DNA of 64,000 bases, from contig CM073899.1 of NCBI GenBank assembly GCA_037176705.1, positions 868,001 to 932,000 on the forward strand, written 5' to 3'. Positions 1-10,117 of this stretch are shown piece after piece (within the stretch, counting starts at the first letter, position 1; the number at the start of each line of letters is the position of its first letter). A program made the position numbers and the translations under genes. The notes beneath the pieces are model-generated. The model was given only the letters and a program-made list of their open reading frames with translations. It was not told the origin of the DNA and ran no database searches. The stretch comes from Molossus alvarezi. Its lineage: Eukaryota; Chordata; Mammalia; Chiroptera; Molossidae.

Positions 1-16
1 CACACTAGCTGAACAC

Positions 17-301
17 AAATGCCATACTTTTTTTTTTTTTTTATTCCTCACCGGAGGATATTTTTTCCATTTTTTTGTACAGATAGAGTGGGAGGGAGAG
101 AGAGGAAGGGAGAGAGAGAGAGAAACATCGACGTGAAGGGACACATCGAGTGGCTGCCACCCGCACGACCAACCAAGGCCTGGGACAAACTGCAACCAAA
201 GTACGTGCCCTTAGCGGGAACCGAACCCGGGTCTCTCCGGACCGCAGGCCGGCGCTCTAACCGCTGAGCCAAACTGGCCAGGGCCAAATGCCATACTTTT
301 T
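17..301 (-). mobile_element. VES-like SINE with perfect target-site duplication
   Basis: Bat tRNA-derived SINE lying antisense. Read on the minus strand it starts GCCCTGGCCAGTTTGGCTCAG, carries an A box (TGGCTCAGCGGTTAGAGCG) and a B-box-like GGTTCGGTTCCCGC, then a pyrimidine-rich TC tract and an A-rich tail (the T run at 28-42 on the plus strand). The body is about 31-285. A direct repeat AAATGCCATACTTTTT flanks it at 17-32 and 286-301, the signature of target-primed insertion. The near-perfect boxes and intact duplication point to a young copy. Confidence 0.95.
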
Positions 302-1019
302 AATCAGTGTCTATAAGACTTCATTTAATTTCCTTTATGAATAAAGAAAAATAATGACAAATCTGATCATTGATTTGTATATGATTTAATGTGTTTTAAG
401 TTCTATTTTACTAACTTGAAAGCACAAATAAAACAGAACATATTAGATTGAAAAACACTCAAGGTTCATCTTCCATTTATTCATTAGTGTTTATTTACAA
501 TTTTTTTGGACAAATAATTTCAACAGTGAATGATCTAAGTCATAGTCCCATTTGTTAAATATTTTGATTTGTGCAAGTATCTATTTCAAATATTAATTTG
601 CTTGTTGCTAATTATTACTGTTGAAATAATGAAAACTTTGTCCCTTAAATCCAAATCTAATATCAATAAAATGAAACCTATTTTGATTTATGTGAGGACA
701 TATAGTACTTATTTTATATTCACAGAGAAATTTTATCTGAACAGCAACTGGACATTAACCTTCACAACTTAAAATAAATGTGCTGGAAAACAATGTAGTC
801 AACCTATATTATCATCAATACAATGGTCAAAAAATGTTTACTGGTAGCAAAGGTTAGAAAACTAATAAATATTTAGGCTACAGCTAGTAGCTAATTCAAA
901 TCACATAAGCAGAGGATCGGATATAGAAACCTTCACATTTATTTTGGGCCTTTTAAAAATCAAAATACAGTGAGCAGAGCCTTTAAAGAATAGATAATAA
1001 TGGGTAGAGATGTAGATTC
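302..1019. other. AT-rich unique DNA, nothing recognised
   Basis: Very AT-rich sequence with only short chance reading frames (longest about 67 codons), no splice-flanked coding signal and no recognisable repeat. It may contain decayed repeat relics that cannot be identified by eye. Confidence 0.5.
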
Positions 1020-1435
1020 TAGGTTTATAGAAAATTTTTACACAAATGGAAATATATTATATATACAAGATAATTTTCACTTAAAATATTTTGGTATTTT
1101 GGAGGTTTTTCTGTATTTGTTTCATTATTAAAGTAGTTTTTTAGTATTCCACTCTGTAAATGTATTCTTCCAGTTATCTGATGATGAATGACTAGCTTGT
1201 TTCCAATATTTTCCTATAAAATATTGGTTATAAAATGCCACAATGAACATATTTTATGTGTGTATATGTGTATTCAAATATAAAATTATACTTTTAAAAT
1301 TAAAGCTAAAAAAAGGAATATACGCATTCAAAATTTTGACATTGCCAAATCTCTCCTTTGAAGTTGTACTAAATTATACTTTTATCAATAATAGTGTTTT
1401 CATTTTCCTACATAATATTTAACATCATCTAATAG
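1020..1435 (-). mobile_element. Ancient L1 (L1M/HAL1-like) 3' fragment
   Basis: The plus strand resembles the complement of an old mammalian L1 3' region: a stretch equivalent to the 'gtttccaatatttt..ttataaaatgccacaatgaacat' block, then 'gacattgccaaatctctcctttgaagttgtactaaattatac'-like text about 100 bases later. Divergence is high and no target duplication is visible, so the boundaries are approximate. HAL1 or L1MC/ME subfamilies are possible. Confidence 0.6.
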
Positions 1436-1482
1436 GCAAAAATGTAATATAATTGTCTTTAATGAGTGTCATTATGTGCCTT

Positions 1483-1536
1483 TTCATATGTTAAAGACTA
1501 TTCATATGTTAAAGACTTTTCATATGTTAAAGACTA
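1483..1536. repeat. 18-bp direct repeat, three units
   Basis: The unit TTCATATGTTAAAGACTA occurs at 1483-1500, 1501-1518 and 1519-1536, with at most one difference between units. In one frame it would read as a repeated YVKDYS peptide, but the surrounding frame is only 61 codons and shows no coding support. Confidence 0.9.
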
Positions 1537-1729
1537 CTTTTTAAGTGAAACTATTCAATGTAGTTTATCCATTTTTTTTAGTGGAATTTTTTTGGAGGTA
1601 TTATTTTCATCGAGCTACAAGTATATTCAAGAAATTAGCCTTCATCTCTGATATAAGTCAAGATATTGTTTCTCAGTTTGTTGCTTTTTTAGACTATTCA
1701 TAAAAGAAGACATGCCAAGAGTTAGAAAG

Positions 1730-2025
1730 GGAGGATGGATGTAACCATAAACAGCAACATGAGAAAATTGCTCTAGTGATGGAACACTTCAGGATCTTAA
1801 TTGCAAAAATGATAAAATGACCTAATTGTACATAAAAACATACAAAAATGCATGCATGAAAAAGCAGTAAATCTGAGGAAGGGCTGTGGTCAGGCTTACT
1901 GCAGTGTTCCAATGAGTGTCCTGGTTTTGATAATGCACTTTGTGTCAGGAAATGGCTCCAGACTGTTTCTACAACTTCTTTTGAGTTTATAATTATTCCA
2001 AAAATTAAAAAAAAATTTCAAGCTC
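1730..2025 (+). mobile_element. Ancient L1 3' UTR fragment
   Basis: Old L1M-type 3' end in plus orientation. Recognisable blocks in order are 'tgatggaacacttcaggatcttaattgc', 'gtcctggttttgataatgcac', 'gtcaggaaatggctccagac' and a terminal 'acaacttcttttgagtttataattattccaaaaattaaaa'. These follow the usual order of the L1MA/L1MB 3' UTR. It is strongly diverged. Confidence 0.6.
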
Positions 2026-2179
2026 AGCAAATCTCAAACTATATTAACTAAAAAGAATTCTACCTAGATACATTGTAATCAAACTGCTAATAATAAGTTA
2101 AAAACAAAAAGTAGAAAATGAATGAAAAAGAATGTTTTGAGTAACTAAGCCAGACACAGCATGAGGAGCATTCACCTCT

Positions 2180-2285
2180 GTCTTCTCACCCTCACAGTTA
2201 GTTACCTTAGGGATTGTGACCTCCATTTCCAAGATGAGTGTGTTGACTCAGAAAGTATAGAAACTGGAAAGTAGTAGTAACAAAT
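2180..2285 (-). mobile_element. Possible degraded MIR SINE
   Basis: The plus strand shows 'cctcacagttagttaccttagggattgtgacctccatttccaagatgag..gactcagaaag', which fits the complement of a MIR core (ccctcacaacaaccc..ccattttacagatgaggaaactgaggctcagag). The match is degraded and short. Confidence 0.45.
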
Positions 2286-4015
2286 ATAAATCCAGGCCTA
2301 GTGTATTGAGGTCAATTTTGTTTATTGAAGTCATATTATTTACACATCCAAACATTTTAATGCATGTTTGTAATTAAGCAAGAACATAGTATACATACTG
2401 AATACAAGTATATCCCTTACTGTTTCAATATAAAGTCAGAGGAATATAAGGTGTTACTCCTTCCAAAGTTATATCATTTCAGCTATTAAAATGGAAGAAA
2501 TTATCATGTTGAAGCTAATTTGCATCAAGTAAGGCACAGTATGTTATAAACACTAGTAAATGGCTCAGGCTAATTGAGGAAAAAAGAAGTTATTGAAGGC
2601 TTATGGGAAGGCTTGGTGACTTTACAGTAACAGTTAAAACAGCCCAATCTTTCAAAAAAGAGGAACTGAAGCAAGTCCAGCAGTGGAAAAATCTTAATTT
2701 GAGTTGCAGACATAGGATAACTCACCACTTGCCCCACCATCTCTATCTGCTCTGTTTTAATTTTCCAGGCTCTCTGTACAGATTGGTCAAACATGGGTAG
2801 ATGTTCACCCCTAGGTCAATGATGGAAAGGCATTTTACAATGTAATGACTTCACTTGGCTAGTCTGACTGACTTGCCCACATATTTGGTCAGAAAATAGA
2901 GGATCTTTCAAAGGAAGAAGTAAAAAATACTAGTCAGATGAAAACCAACAGCAACTGTAATCCACCTCTTAGCTTCTGTGAACTTGTGGGCACACAGGTG
3001 CCTGTACACTTCTTAGGCACATCCATGGACAAGAACGGAGCACAGAATAAGTAGTTCCAAGATCATCTAATATGTGTGTACAGGTGTCCAAAATGCCATC
3101 ATGCAGTTATAAGCTTTCATAAGTTCAGAAGAATAAAAGCTACAAATATAAATATCATTTAAAGTATAACTATCTTAATTTTTCTTCTTCTGTATAGTTT
3201 TATGAATTGTAAATACTTTTAAAATAATTTTTGTTGTTGTTTGTTTCTCAGCCTCTGTGCTCCTTTTAAGTAATGTTCTTTATAATTGGTAGCCTTCACC
3301 CTTGTGAAGGTATTATGCCCCAAAGTGTAAGATGCTACGAATGGACAGCTCTACATATATCTACATATTAGATTGTCTTGCAACTATTCATCCTGTGCTC
3401 CTTCCTTCCCCATGGGTACGCATGTGTAACCAGTGTGTATGCACCTCTGTGTCCTCAAGTTCATAGGCTAAGAGGTGGATGATGATTGCTATTGGTTTCA
3501 CCCATGTAGTATCAATTTTTCTCTCAATAATAACAATGTCTGTGTGCCAGCCAAATAATTGTGCAACTGAATAGATTACAGGAAGGTATGGGAAAAGGTA
3601 TATCTTAATTTAAAGTAAGGATATAGAAAAATATGCAAAATTTGTAACAAAGACCATTTTTGGGGAAATGTGGGTGGAGGTGAGGGCAGCAGAGGGGAGT
3701 TCCAATCTGTACGATCAGAATTCTGTCATGTTACACAATTTGGCATCAAGCATACATGCATGAATGGTATATATGGAAATAATGAAGTTGGGTAGAGTGT
3801 AAGACAGGATCTGGGGTGGTGTGGTCTGCCTTCCTCTCCCTCAGGAACGTGGTGGGGAGTATTAAGAGGGGTTGTCTGCTCATACTGGTGGTGTGGTTGT
3901 AGAGACGGTGGTGTAGATATGCATGAGAAACTGGGTAGTGTGTCTGCATAAAGGAAATGAAGCCTCCTCAATAGAATCTAGTTTGCTTCCCTTCCTCTCT
4001 TTTAGGTGCTGAAAA
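2286..4015. other. Non-coding DNA downstream of the FAM170A-like gene
   Basis: No convincing exon or repeat was seen. Reading frames in this stretch are short and unsupported. The segment nearest 4015 lies just 3' of the FAM170A-like terminal exon on the minus strand and may hold its 3' UTR, but I could not identify a clear poly(A) signal that settles the end. Confidence 0.5.
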
Positions 4016-4044
4016 TCAGTTTGTCCATTTGTGCCAGGTTTTCT

Positions 4045-4679
4045 TCAGGCCAGAATGTGTTGCCCTCTCAGTTTCCTTGTCCTCCTTCTCTTAAGGCCCT
4101 TGCGCTCTAGACGAGCCAGGTTAAGGTGGAAAGTGTGGCAGCTGAAGCCCACGTGGACCCCATGCTCCACATGCTCCCGAAGGGCTTCTAAGCTGGGGAA
4201 GACCCGGCAGCAGGCCATGCACCTGAAGCCACTTTGTGGGGCCAGCAGCCACTCAGGGCCGCTGCCCCTGGAACCCTCCTCCTGACTGGGAAGCCGTGCT
4301 CCCCTCTGAGTACGAATCCATTGCTCTCGGGAGCCTCTGTGTAAGCTGGGCTCACGGGCACTTGGGAATTTCTTCACAGCTGCGTGAGAGCAGGGGATAT
4401 TTTTATGGACCTTTTCAATATAGCTCATTTTTTGCATTTTAATCTTTTTTGAAGGTGGCTTAAATCCTTCCTCTGTATTGTATAAGATGGCCACACCACC
4501 TTTCATTTGCACATGCATGTAGTAAATCGTCATGACCCTTTCACCTGCACCGAGTGCTGCAGACATACAGGGATTATTATCATTAATTGAAAAGAAATTA
4601 CTAGAGGCCTGTGAAGAGGACAAGGAAAGGGAAATCTTCGATGGTTCCAAGTCGTGGCGTAGAGGCATCCGATTCATTT
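4045..4679 (-). CDS. FAM170A: FAM170A-like zinc-finger protein, terminal coding exon
   Basis: Exon read on the minus strand from 4679 to a stop at 4045. It opens after a good acceptor (pyrimidine-rich TTTTCTCTCCTAG, AG at 4681-4680) in phase 1, matching the donor at 5723. Diagnostic segments match the FAM170A family: the block MTIYYMHVQMKGGVAI near the start, then a finger region GFRCMACCRVFPSLEALREH followed by VEHGVHVGFSCHTFHLNLARL. FAM170A is a testis-restricted nuclear protein reported to bind heat-shock promoter elements. After the finger the open frame ends in a basic tail (ERKGLKRRRTRKLRG). The acidic tail expected of the family appears in another frame from about 4107, so a frameshift is suspected. 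The exon is spliced, so this is not a processed copy. Confidence 0.8.
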
Positions 4680-5723
4680 CTAGGAGAGAAAATTCCAAAC
4701 ATGAAAAAGATAGAATGTGCGAGTGAAGTCTGTACAAGATAAGACGGACTAAGTGAACATGTGGCTGCAGGTACATCTGTAGGGGATAGTTCAGAATGCT
4801 GTGCATGGTGTGCTTTATTTGAGAAGGTTACATGGTATAACTACGTGGGAATGAGGATGCAGCTTTGTATGCATGTTCTGTGGAGTTGTATGTAGGCTCT
4901 GGGATGTATCTGGTGACTGTTTTGGATGTTGGAAAAGGGGATGGAGAATGGGTGTGTGCACATGTGTTATGTGGTGTGACAGCACCTGTGAACAGGAGTG
5001 GTACCTGTTCTTCCTGTGAGATGGAGAAAGTAAGAGAGGTGTGAGTTCCCAGAATGTTCAGCTCTATGAAGGTCTGAAGGCCTGGGGCCTGAGGACGCAT
5101 GTGGATTAGAAAAACAACAGCTGAAAGAAAGTTCATTTCCTTCAGGGCACATGAGTTTGCTAAAGGATGACCTAGATTGAGAAATGTAAACCAGATGATT
5201 TGTGTGAGGGGTGTTTATTCTTTGAGGAACTAGTGTGTGAATGGGTAGGTCTGAAAATGATTGTGTGAAGGATGGAGGTAAGGTTGTACCTGGGTAGTGC
5301 TACTAGAGAGTGGAGATGATAGATGTGGGCGGAAGGCCTGTGTATGGAGCATACAAGGAAAAAGCAGGGGAAATGGGGCCACACCTGGTATGAAGGAGGA
5401 CAGATGTGCGTATGTGAGGATATGAGTTTGTGCTCATCTGAGAGGAAGGTTCTGACTGAACCCCCACCCACATATAGGCACTGTCCACTACCTCAGCCAC
5501 AGCTGTCCCAGTCATGCTATGTAGGAAAATTCTGCTGAGGGACCTTGCCTTGTCCTTGAAGTCACACTCCCTTTGTGTCCCTCTGCAGAAACTTTAGTAC
5601 TAGTCTGTCAGCCCTGAAGCCCTTCCTGTGTTTGAGGAGAAAGTAGACTAAGTAGAGACTGGGTAAAGGAGCTCGGCTGCATCTCTTGTTCAGTCTCAGA
5701 TGCCACCTCAGCATATTCCTCAC
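4680..5723 (-). other. FAM170A: Intron of the FAM170A-like gene
   Basis: Predicted GT-AG intron of 1,044 nt in phase 1, defined by the donor GTGAGG (5723 downward) and the acceptor TCTCTCCTAG (ending 4680). It contains no recognised repeat. Several 60-100 codon open frames on both strands are chance frames in mixed-composition DNA and show no homology that I recognise. Confidence 0.7.
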
Positions 5724-5867
5724 CTTCATCGCCGAGTGGAGTCCAGGATGAGGAGGAGACACAGGTAAAACTGGTGGAGGACGAAGGGTTTTCTTCACCT
5801 TTCAGAGTAAGATCTAAGACCTCCACAAGTGACTCAGGCTTAGACCCATCATCGTTGGTGTTAAGTT
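5724..5867 (-). CDS. FAM170A: FAM170A-like gene, upstream coding exon (144 nt)
   Basis: On the minus strand this exon lies between a strong acceptor (pyrimidine tract then CCATTTCTTAG, AG at 5869-5868) and a strong donor (GAAG|GTGAGG, GT at 5723-5722). Both introns are phase 1 and the length is a multiple of three. The frame reads ELNTNDDGSKPESLVEVLDL and then a serine-rich TSFTCVSSSSWTPLGDE. That last part aligns with the STSEYCSCVSSS-type segment of the FAM170A amino-terminal half, and its order relative to the next exon is as in that gene. Splicing to 4679 removes a 1,044-nt intron. The first coding exon was not found between here and the L1 at 6.77 kb; it may lie beyond the L1 stack or be lost. 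Confidence 0.72.
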
Positions 5868-6764
5868 CTAAGAAATGGAAATTTCAAAAGAACAGAAATG
5901 AGGTATTTTCTGGGGTTTGTGTTATTCAAAACACCACATTGAGTGGAAATTACACAATAGGCATCATCACCACACATGACACTTGCTTTCATAGAAAATC
6001 AGGTGGTTTTCCCATGGAAAATTCAATTTCCTCCAAACTTTAGGTAAACACAATACAGTTGCATGTTGGGTGGATGTCAGTGGGTTTGGGTATCTTGTAT
6101 ATGACATTACTGGAGATTATATGATTATCAAAAACTTAGAACCATGCCTGAAAGACAGTATGCAGGAACTGAATGTTAGATATCTACTAAATTTCCTCAT
6201 GAAAAAAGTGGACAATGAGGGTATATGTGGTTCAATTTTATGATGTCTTCTGCATGTAAAATTATGTATACTGATATATATGTTGATTGAGATATATGGA
6301 TGTATAAAATAAGTTTTTGTTTTAGAAGAAATTAAAGTGTGCATTAGTATTATGTCACTGTCTCTGTTTTAATGTTAACCAAGCTCATTACTCATTATTT
6401 AACTAGGTAAGATTTTTCATCATCTTTCATGAATGTGTCTTGTTATGTGTTATTTACATTTGTAGCAGTATGGGGTGGTGACTCTAATGTACGTGTTATG
6501 TACACAAGTCCACAACATGTTGGTTCAAACTGGGTTAATGTTTAGTGTGTGATTGATTTGGTGTTTGCAAATCTGCATATGGGACGAGTTTTGTGTGACT
6601 GAGAATGGGCTGTGGGCTTTGCGGCTCTGTATTATTCAACACATATGTATGTATGTAGATTGCATTTCCTATAATTATGTAGTGGTGTGTGTGTTTTATA
6701 TATTATATGGTTTGGATATGGAATGCTTTACTGAGAATATTCTCTTTGAGACTAGTGGAATTTG
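5868..6764. other. Upstream intron or 5' flank of the FAM170A-like gene
   Basis: AT-rich sequence with microsatellite-like TATATG patches. I looked on the minus strand for a first coding exon ending in a phase-1 donor and found none. The stretch ends where L1-A begins (homology to other L1 copies starts near 'ttattgccatttttatttagtatggttc'). Confidence 0.5.
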
Positions 6765-8812
6765 TGTGTTATTGCCATTTTTATTTAGTATGGTTCTATT
6801 TTTCTTCCTATTTCTCCTGGTAATTACAGCAGTCCTTTTAACATTTCTTACAGTGCTGGTTTGGTGCTAATGTATTCCCTTAACCTTTTTTGTATGATAA
6901 GTTCTTTATTTGACTTTCTATTTTGTATGATACCCTTGCTGGGTAGAGTAGTCATGGATTCAGATTCTTGTTTTTCATGACCTTGATTACCTCATGCCAT
7001 TCTCTCCTCGCCTGTACTATTTCTGTTGAGAAGTCAGCTGAGAGCCTTGTGAGGTTTCCTTTGTAGGTAACCTGTTGCTTATCTCTTGCTGCTTTTAGGA
7101 TTCTCTCTTTGTCTTTAATTTTTGGCATTTTAATTACTATGTGTCTTGGTGTGGGCCTGTTTGGGTTCTTCTTACTTGGGGCTCTCTGTGCTTCTTGAAC
7201 ATGAATGTGTTCTTCCTTCACCAAATTAGGGAAGTTTTCTGTCACTATTTCTTCAAATATATTATCTAGCCCTTGCTCATTTTTCTCTTATTCGGGCACT
7301 CCCATGTTTTGAATGTTATTATGTTTCCAGTTGTTCCACAGTTCTCTTAAGCTGTTTTCCTGTTTTTTAATTACTTTTTCATTTTGGTTTTCTGATTTGT
7401 TGATTTTTTTTCTACCCTATCTTCTAATTCGCTTATTCAGTCTTCAGTTTCTTCTACTCTGCCATTTAGAGTTCCCAATGTTTTTTATTTTATTTTATTT
7501 TTATTTTTGATATGTCAATCTTTATTTCTTCTTGGTGTTTTTTAATATTCAACTGATTGATTTTCAACAATTCTATGTCTTTACTCATGGTGCTCATGTC
7601 CTTACACATGCTGTTGAGCTCCCTCAAGATCATGGCTCTGAATTCTAGTTTTGTTAACTTGCTTAACTGCACCTCATTTATCTCATCTTCGGTAGAGGTC
7701 TCTTATTCTTTCAATTAGCTTTGTTTCTGTGTTTCACCATGTTGGTTATCACAGTGGGCTTTGGAGCCTGCCAAATTTTTCCTTTGGGTGTTGGAGTTCT
7801 GCTGTTTGTATTCCCTCTCCTGGGTTTGGTGAGGCAGGGAGCAACCACAATGAACACCAATGTGAAGTCTTAGTTTCCTGGTTAGAGTTGCTAGCCCAGC
7901 GAATGGTAGTTATCCTCTAGCATTTTTGCCAGGAGGCTATTAGTACTGGTCACCTGAAGGACCTAGGTTTCTGAGTGAATAAAAAACTTTTCTCAGGTGC
8001 TCAGTGTAAGAGGATTTCTTGAGGGTGGGGCAGATGCTGCTTGTTAATGGGCCTCAATTAGCATTTTAATGGCCACCTGGTTGGGTTGAATATCTGAGGG
8101 AGGAGCCACAGGCTCTCCCCAGGGCCCTGGGAAGGAGTAAGATGACCACAGTCCTGCGTGGCTGAAACTCAGCAAAAGCTCTGAGTGCCATCCACATCCC
8201 AATTTTTTCCACATAGTTCTAGTCCTGTCTGTCTTCCCTATGCCAGCGCCCAAGTTGAGTGGCTGGTGCTAATTTAGCCTCTGTCCTGGCTCTGTGCTGG
8301 GGAGCCGCTTGGGACTTTAACCCCAGGGCACTGCTCCCAGCTAAGGCCATCACTCCTGGCCAAGGCCCTGGTAACTGCAAGCCGAAGGCGTAACACCGAG
8401 CTAGGGCCAAGCTCTTAGCTGAGGTCGCACATCCCAGCTGAGGGTGCAGGTCCCAGGTGAGGCCACAGTTCCCGTCCAAGTGCTCAGTTCCCAGCTTAGG
8501 CCACCTCAAGTCCCAGCCAAGGCCGCTGCAGGTCCCAGCTGAGGAGGAGGTCCCAGCCAAGGCCATAGGTCTCAGCTGAGGCTTCCACAGGTCCCAGCCC
8601 AGGCTGCGGTGGACCGTGGGCTCCTGGCACCCTCAAGTGTGTTCACAAGCCTACCGGACTTGAGTCGGTTCCCTGGTTATGTGGTTTTCCAAGCTACTTT
8701 TCAGTTGCCTTTTCCAGACGATTTGTCTTTATTTTTGTTGTAATTCCAGTTTGGTCCTGGGAGATGGTCTGTGTAGCTTCCATTCACACTGCTGCCATTT
8801 TCCTAGTCCCTA
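6765..8812 (-). mobile_element. L1-A: 5' half of a LINE-1 (5'UTR, ORF1, no ORF2)
   Basis: Antisense L1. From right to left on the plus strand it has a 5' end at about 8812 (minus strand reads AAAATGGCAGCAGTGTGAATGG), a 5'UTR of about 1.07 kb (8812-7741), ORF1 (7740 to about 6905) and the ORF1-ORF2 spacer, stopping near 6765 where ORF2 should begin. Losing the 3' half while keeping the 5' end is the reverse of normal L1 truncation, so a later deletion or recombination is likely. Its 5' end directly abuts the 3' end of L1-X. Confidence 0.85.
6905..7740 (-). pseudogene. L1-A ORF1p pseudogene
   Basis: Start codon at 7740-7738 (CAT on the plus strand), aligned with the ORF1 starts of the other L1s. 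The first part encodes a coiled-coil-like stretch (QLSKLTKLEFRAMILRELNS, 7672-7490). The C-terminal half (7245-6952) keeps a clear L1 ORF1 signature: NPNRPTPRHIVIKMPKIKDK, then RILKAARDKQQVTYKG and ARREWHEVIKVMKNK. These belong to the RNA-binding RRM/CTD part of the ORF1 chaperone. A T-rich expansion near 7480-7505 and frame changes between the two blocks break it. Confidence 0.8.
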
Positions 8813-9994
8813 ATTTATTAATTTCTTTTTGTTACAGATGTTTCTTCTTTTTTTCCCCATTGACACCCTGCTCCCCATTGCCACAACCCCATACCTGGCT
8901 ATGTTGTCTCCATGTCCATCGGATATGTGTACATGCATGTAAGTTCTGTGTTTTATCTCTTCCCTCCCCCCCACCAGCTCTTCTTCTGAGGGTTGTCAGT
9001 TTGTACCCTATTTCCATGTCTCTGGGTCTACACAATTTCTCAGACTATTAAGTTCATTATATTCCACAAATAAGAGAGATCATGTGATATTTGTTTTTCT
9101 CTGCTTGGCTTGTTTCATTTAGGATAATACTTTTCAGGTCCTTCCATGTCCACTCATACAATAAGAGATCTTTCTTTCTTACAATTGCATAGTACTCCAG
9201 TGTGTATATGTACCACAGCTTTTTTTTACCATTTGTCTACTGGTGGACATTTGGGCTGTTTCCAGATCTTACCTATTGTAAATAGTGCTGCTACAAACAT
9301 GGGGGTACAAATATTCTTTCTGATAATGGTCTCGGGCTACATGGAGAATATTCCTAGAAGTGGGATTTCTGGATCAAATGGCAATACAATTTTTTATTTT
9401 GTGAGATAACATCATAGTGTTTTCCACAATGACTTCACCAGCCTGCATTCCCACAATCAGTGTATTAAAGTTCCTTTTTGACCTCACCCTCACCAATGCT
9501 TGTTGTTTGATGATATGTTAAAGTCGGCCATTCTGACAGGTGTGAGGTGATACATTATTGATGTTTTAATTTGCAACTCTCTGATGACTAGTGATGTTGA
9601 GAATTTTGTTATATGTCTCTTAGCAATTTGTATGTCCTGTTTGGAGAGGTGTCTATTTAGCTCCTCTGACCACTTTTTAATTGGTTTTTTTGTTTTCCTT
9701 TTGTTGAATTGTATGTGTACTCTATATATCTTAGAAATTACCTTTTTATTAGATATATCACTGGCAATTATGCTCTCCCATACAGTAGGTTGCCTTTCCA
9801 TTTTGATTATTGTATCTTTTGCTGTGCAGAAGATATTTAGTTTGATGTAGTTCCATGTGTTCATTTTTTCCTTTGTTTCTGTTGTCTTAGGTGATGTATC
9901 AGTGAAAATTCTGCTGCGTATGATGTCTGAAATTTTGTTGCCTACAGTTTCTTCAAAAATTTTTATGGATTTATGGGTCACATTTAAGTCTTTT
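8813..9994 (-). mobile_element. L1-X, 3' segment (3'UTR and ORF2 C-terminus)
   Basis: Antisense L1 3' end. The plus strand opens with 'aatttctttttgttacagatgtttctt', shared by all the L1 tails here, followed by a G/C-strand-biased 3'UTR, then the ORF2 C-terminus (stop complement at about 9057-9059). At 9994 the element is interrupted by L1-N. The host sequence 'cacatttaagtctttt' (9979-9994) recurs at 14138-14153, where L1-X resumes in register. Confidence 0.88.
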
Positions 9995-10117
9995 TTTAAA
10001 TTAATTTATATATTATTAATTAATTTTTGTTACAGGTGTATCTCCTTTTCACCCACTGATTCCCCCCTCCCCCCTCCATGCCCTGTCCCCAGTTTGTTGT
10101 CCGTGTCCACTGTTCAT

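Noticed and set aside
48..287. Open frame of 79 codons on the minus strand, and similar frames at 14197-14439 and 19241-19465
   Set aside because: They are translations of VES SINEs and recur with each copy; SINEs are RNA polymerase III units without coding function.
1466..1651. 61-codon frame with YVKDYS repeats
   Set aside because: Caused by the 18-bp tandem repeat in AT-rich DNA; no start context, splice sites or homology.
4828..5471. Frames of about 100 codons on the minus strand between the FAM170A-like exons
   Set aside because: They lie in the predicted intron and show no family resemblance.
9490..9981. 163-codon minus-strand frame as a possible gene
   Set aside because: It is a piece of L1-X ORF2 (IRSRIFTDTSPKT region) and is continuous with L1 homology on both sides.
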